From: Streptomyces sp. A1277
GTDB taxonomy: Bacteria; Actinomycetota; Actinomycetes; Streptomycetales; Streptomycetaceae
Assembly (NCBI RefSeq): GCF_004795015.1
Contig: NZ_SSBI01000009.1
Span: 62,001 to 126,000, forward strand
Direction: 5' to 3'
DNA: 64,000 nucleotides
Shown: positions 62,325 through 64,000 of the stretch, one piece after another
Numbering within the stretch: position 1 is the first letter of the stretch
Layout of the letters: each line of letters begins with the position of its first letter
Notes under the pieces: model-generated
Told to the model about the DNA's origin: nothing
Seen by the model: only the letters and a program-made list of their open reading frames with translations
Databases searched by the model: none
Translations under genes and position numbers: made by a program

Positions 62325-63314
62325 ATGAGCCACACCGCTCGACCCGAGGGTCTGTCGGGACACACGGCGAAGCGGGCGGTGGTGACCGGCGGTGCGGGTT
62401 TCGTCGGCTCCCATCTGTGCCGCGCCCTTCTCGCTGCCGGGGACAGCGTCGTCTGCGTCGACAACCTGAGCACCGGGCGGCTGCGGAACATCGCCGATCT
62501 GCTGGACCATCGCCGCTTCACGTTCCTCGACGCGGACATCGTCGAGCCGTTCTCCGTATCCGACCAGGTCGATCTGGTCCTGCACCTGGCGTGCCCGGCG
62601 TCGCCGCCGGACTACTTCCGGATGCCGGTGGCGACGCTGCGGGCGGGCGGGCACGGGACGTACAACGCGCTGTGCCTGGCGCGCGACACGGGTGCCAGGT
62701 TCGTCATCACGTCCACGTCGGAGGTGTACGGCGACCCGCTCGTGCACCCGCAGCGCGAGGACTACTGGGGCAACGTCAACCCCGTCGGCCCACGGGCCTG
62801 TTACGACGAGTCGAAGCGGTTCTCGGAGGCGCTGACGGTGGCCTTCCGCGACGAGTACGGCGTCGACACCGGGATCGCCCGGCTCTTCAACTCCTACGGC
62901 CCCGACATGCGCGACGACGACGGCCGCGTCGTGCCCACGTTCATCAAGCAGGCGCTGGCCGGCAAGCCGCTGACCGTCATGGGCGACGGTTCGCAGACCC
63001 GCTCGCTGTGCTACGTGAGCGACACGGTGCGCGGCATCCTCGCCCTCGCCCGCAGCTGCGAGACCTCCCCGGTCAACATCGGCAATCCGCATGAGATCAC
63101 CATGCGGGAGCTGGCCGAGTACGTCCTCGGGCTGACCGGCGGCCACTCCCCCGTCCACTACGTCGAGGCGCGCCCGGACGACCCGCAGCGCCGGCGGCCC
63201 GACATCGGCAGGGCGCGCCGGGTGCTGGACTGGGAGCCCGAGGTGCGGCTGTTCGACGGGCTGAAGGAGACCATCGCGGCGTTCGCCCTGGCCGGTGACC
63301 TCTCGGCCGTGTGA
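62325..63314 (+). CDS. UDP-glucuronate decarboxylase-like NAD-dependent epimerase/dehydratase
   Basis: This 329-residue short-chain enzyme has VVTGGAGFVGSHLCRALL near 19-36 (NAD), and the sequences LACPASPPDYFRMP, TSTSEVYGDPLVHPQ, GNVNPVGPRACYDESKR (catalytic Tyr-x-x-x-Lys) typical of UDP-xylose synthases. Those oxidise and decarboxylate UDP-glucuronate to UDP-xylose. ATG 62325 is preceded by GGGAG. In clusters such as calicheamicin the same family supplies a pentose. The usual lysine/glycine in YDEGKR is Ser here. It follows the broken glycosyltransferase and precedes an intact one, so it likely makes the donor sugar. Confidence 0.82.
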   Translation: MSHTARPEGLSGHTAKRAVVTGGAGFVGSHLCRALLAAGDSVVCVDNLSTGRLRNIADLLDHRRFTFLDADIVEPFSVSDQVDLVLHLACPASPPDYFRMPVATLRAGGHGTYNALCLARDTGARFVITSTSEVYGDPLVHPQREDYWGNVNPVGPRACYDESKRFSEALTVAFRDEYGVDTGIARLFNSYGPDMRDDDGRVVPTFIKQALAGKPLTVMGDGSQTRSLCYVSDTVRGILALARSCETSPVNIGNPHEITMRELAEYVLGLTGGHSPVHYVEARPDDPQRRRPDIGRARRVLDWEPEVRLFDGLKETIAAFALAGDLSAV

Positions 63315-63330
63315 CCGACGCGCGCGGACC

Positions 63331-63351
63331 GGGAAACTCTGGGTGTTTCCC
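63331..63351. promoter_or_regulatory. Inverted repeat between the sugar gene and glycosyltransferase
   Basis: GGGAAAC and GTTTCCC are inverted around TCTGGGT in the 126-bp gap. It could be an operator or a weak terminator. No promoter elements are clear. Confidence 0.35.
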
Positions 63352-63440
63352 CCGATGCTCGGGGGGCGGCCCGCCCGGGTCCCCGGTGCGGGCCGAACCT
63401 GGACGGACTCCGGATCCTTTGTCTCTCCCAGGAGTTCACC

Positions 63441-64000
63441 GTGCGCGTGCTGTTCGCAACCATCCCCGAGAAGTCCCATCTGTTCTGCATGACGCCGCTG
63501 GCGTGGGCCATGCGCGCCGCCGGCCACGAGGTCAGGGTCGCCAGCTGCGAGGAGCTGACCGATGCCGTCGCCGCGACCGGGATGACGGCCGTCGCGGCCG
63601 GCACCAATGACGGCATCAACGCGTCGATGCACGCCAACCGCGATGCGCAGGAAGTGGCCGAGCTGATCAGCTGGAACGAGCTGGATCCGGCGAAGCTGAC
63701 CTACGAGGCCGAGGCATACCGCGCCCAGGTGGTCGCGTACGCCTGCGCCATGTTCAACGAGACGATGATCCCCGGCCTGGTGGAGTTCGCCCGCGCCTGG
63801 CGGCCCGACCTCGTGGTGTGGGACTCGCTGACGTACGCCGGTCCCATCGTCGCGGGCGTCGTCGGCGCCGCGCATGCGCGCTCGCTGTGCTTCGCGGACG
63901 TGTGGGTGAAGAAGCGCGAGATCCTGCGGGAGCTGGCCCTGGACGTGCCGGCCGCCGAGCGGAGGGATCCGCTCGCCGAGTGGCTGGGCGAACGTGCCGA
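63441..64000 (+). CDS. Activator-dependent-type polyketide glycosyltransferase (partial, runs off the end)
   Basis: The first 186 residues are present. GTG 63441 has CCAGGAG 6 nt upstream. The start RVLFATIPEKSHLFCMTPLAWAMRAAGHEVRVA matches the EryCIII/DesVII/SpnP branch, which moves NDP-sugars onto polyketides and usually needs a P450-like helper protein. RPDLVVWDSLTYAGPIVA is the typical central acceptor-domain strand. The C-terminal nucleotide-binding half lies beyond the window. The helper gene is not seen here and should be downstream if present. Confidence 0.9.
   Translation, partial: MRVLFATIPEKSHLFCMTPLAWAMRAAGHEVRVASCEELTDAVAATGMTAVAAGTNDGINASMHANRDAQEVAELISWNELDPAKLTYEAEAYRAQVVAYACAMFNETMIPGLVEFARAWRPDLVVWDSLTYAGPIVAGVVGAAHARSLCFADVWVKKREILRELALDVPAAERRDPLAEWLGERA

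Noticed and set aside
60393..63875. An open minus-strand frame of over 1,100 codons opposite the hydrolase and sugar genes
   Set aside because: It is antisense to three clearly real genes and its composition (Arg/Gly/Asp/Val-rich, no domains) is typical of GC-rich shadow frames.

Overview
The window looks like a chromosome-arm or accessory region of a Streptomyces or close relative. It is uniformly GC-rich with strong G/C third-position codon bias, uses many GTG/TTG starts and AGGAGG-type ribosome sites, has rare TTA codons placed in a regulator and a transporter, and carries a type I PKS, an NRPS-like protein and many one-component regulators. I saw no rRNA, tRNA, CRISPR array, phage genes or complete insertion sequence.

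Left part (1-21 kb). A carotenoid oxygenase faces a regulator block: a StrR/ParB-like regulator with a TTA codon, followed by two paralogous AraC-type regulators. Next is a tightly overlapping three-gene redox operon (small subunit-like protein, GMC oxidoreductase, AhpD-like protein) that ends at a 17-bp terminator stem. Then come a TIGR03084-type protein, a MerR regulator, an MFS exporter coupled to a flavin monooxygenase, a NarL-type two-component pair, a soluble Ser/Thr kinase, and an ArsR-SRPBCC/RibD-like operon with its own operator.

Middle part (20-45 kb). This stretch mixes working stress and resistance modules with gene remnants. The modules are ECF sigma/CU044_5270, an MBL hydrolase, MarR/quinone oxidoreductase/monooxygenase, LysR/MFS, TetR/MFS, TetR/esterase, CGNR/phosphodiesterase/LysE, and an auxiliary tryptophanyl-tRNA synthetase. 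The remnants are an NADH-dehydrogenase-like piece, a frameshifted hydrolase, a 5'-truncated DUF305 gene, a truncated NTF2-like gene behind a SoxR-type box, a GNAT tail and a response-regulator piece. The most unusual gene is a 1,498-codon NRPS-like protein at 22.0-26.5 kb. Its A-T-C-A-MbtH layout is recognisable, but nearly every catalytic motif has been replaced.

Right part (45.7-64 kb). This is a biosynthetic cluster that runs off the end of the window. It holds two aromatic-type flavin monooxygenases flanking a TIM-barrel glycosidase-like protein, then a short EhpF-like adenylate-forming enzyme directly upstream of a one-module PKS (CoA ligase-ACP-KS-AT-DH-KR-ACP-TE). The AT carries methylmalonyl-type motifs, the KR is B-type, and the TE is intact. 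A discrete acyltransferase-like protein, a membrane-anchored alpha/beta hydrolase, a glycosyltransferase with a large internal deletion, a UDP-glucuronate-decarboxylase-like enzyme and an activator-dependent type glycosyltransferase follow. The simplest reading is that a carboxylic acid starter, plausibly aromatic, is activated, extended once with methylmalonate and reduced/dehydrated to an alpha-methyl-acrylate-type acid. That product would then be hydroxylated and glycosylated with a sugar, possibly a pentose. The starter, the sugar and the final product cannot be read from this window.
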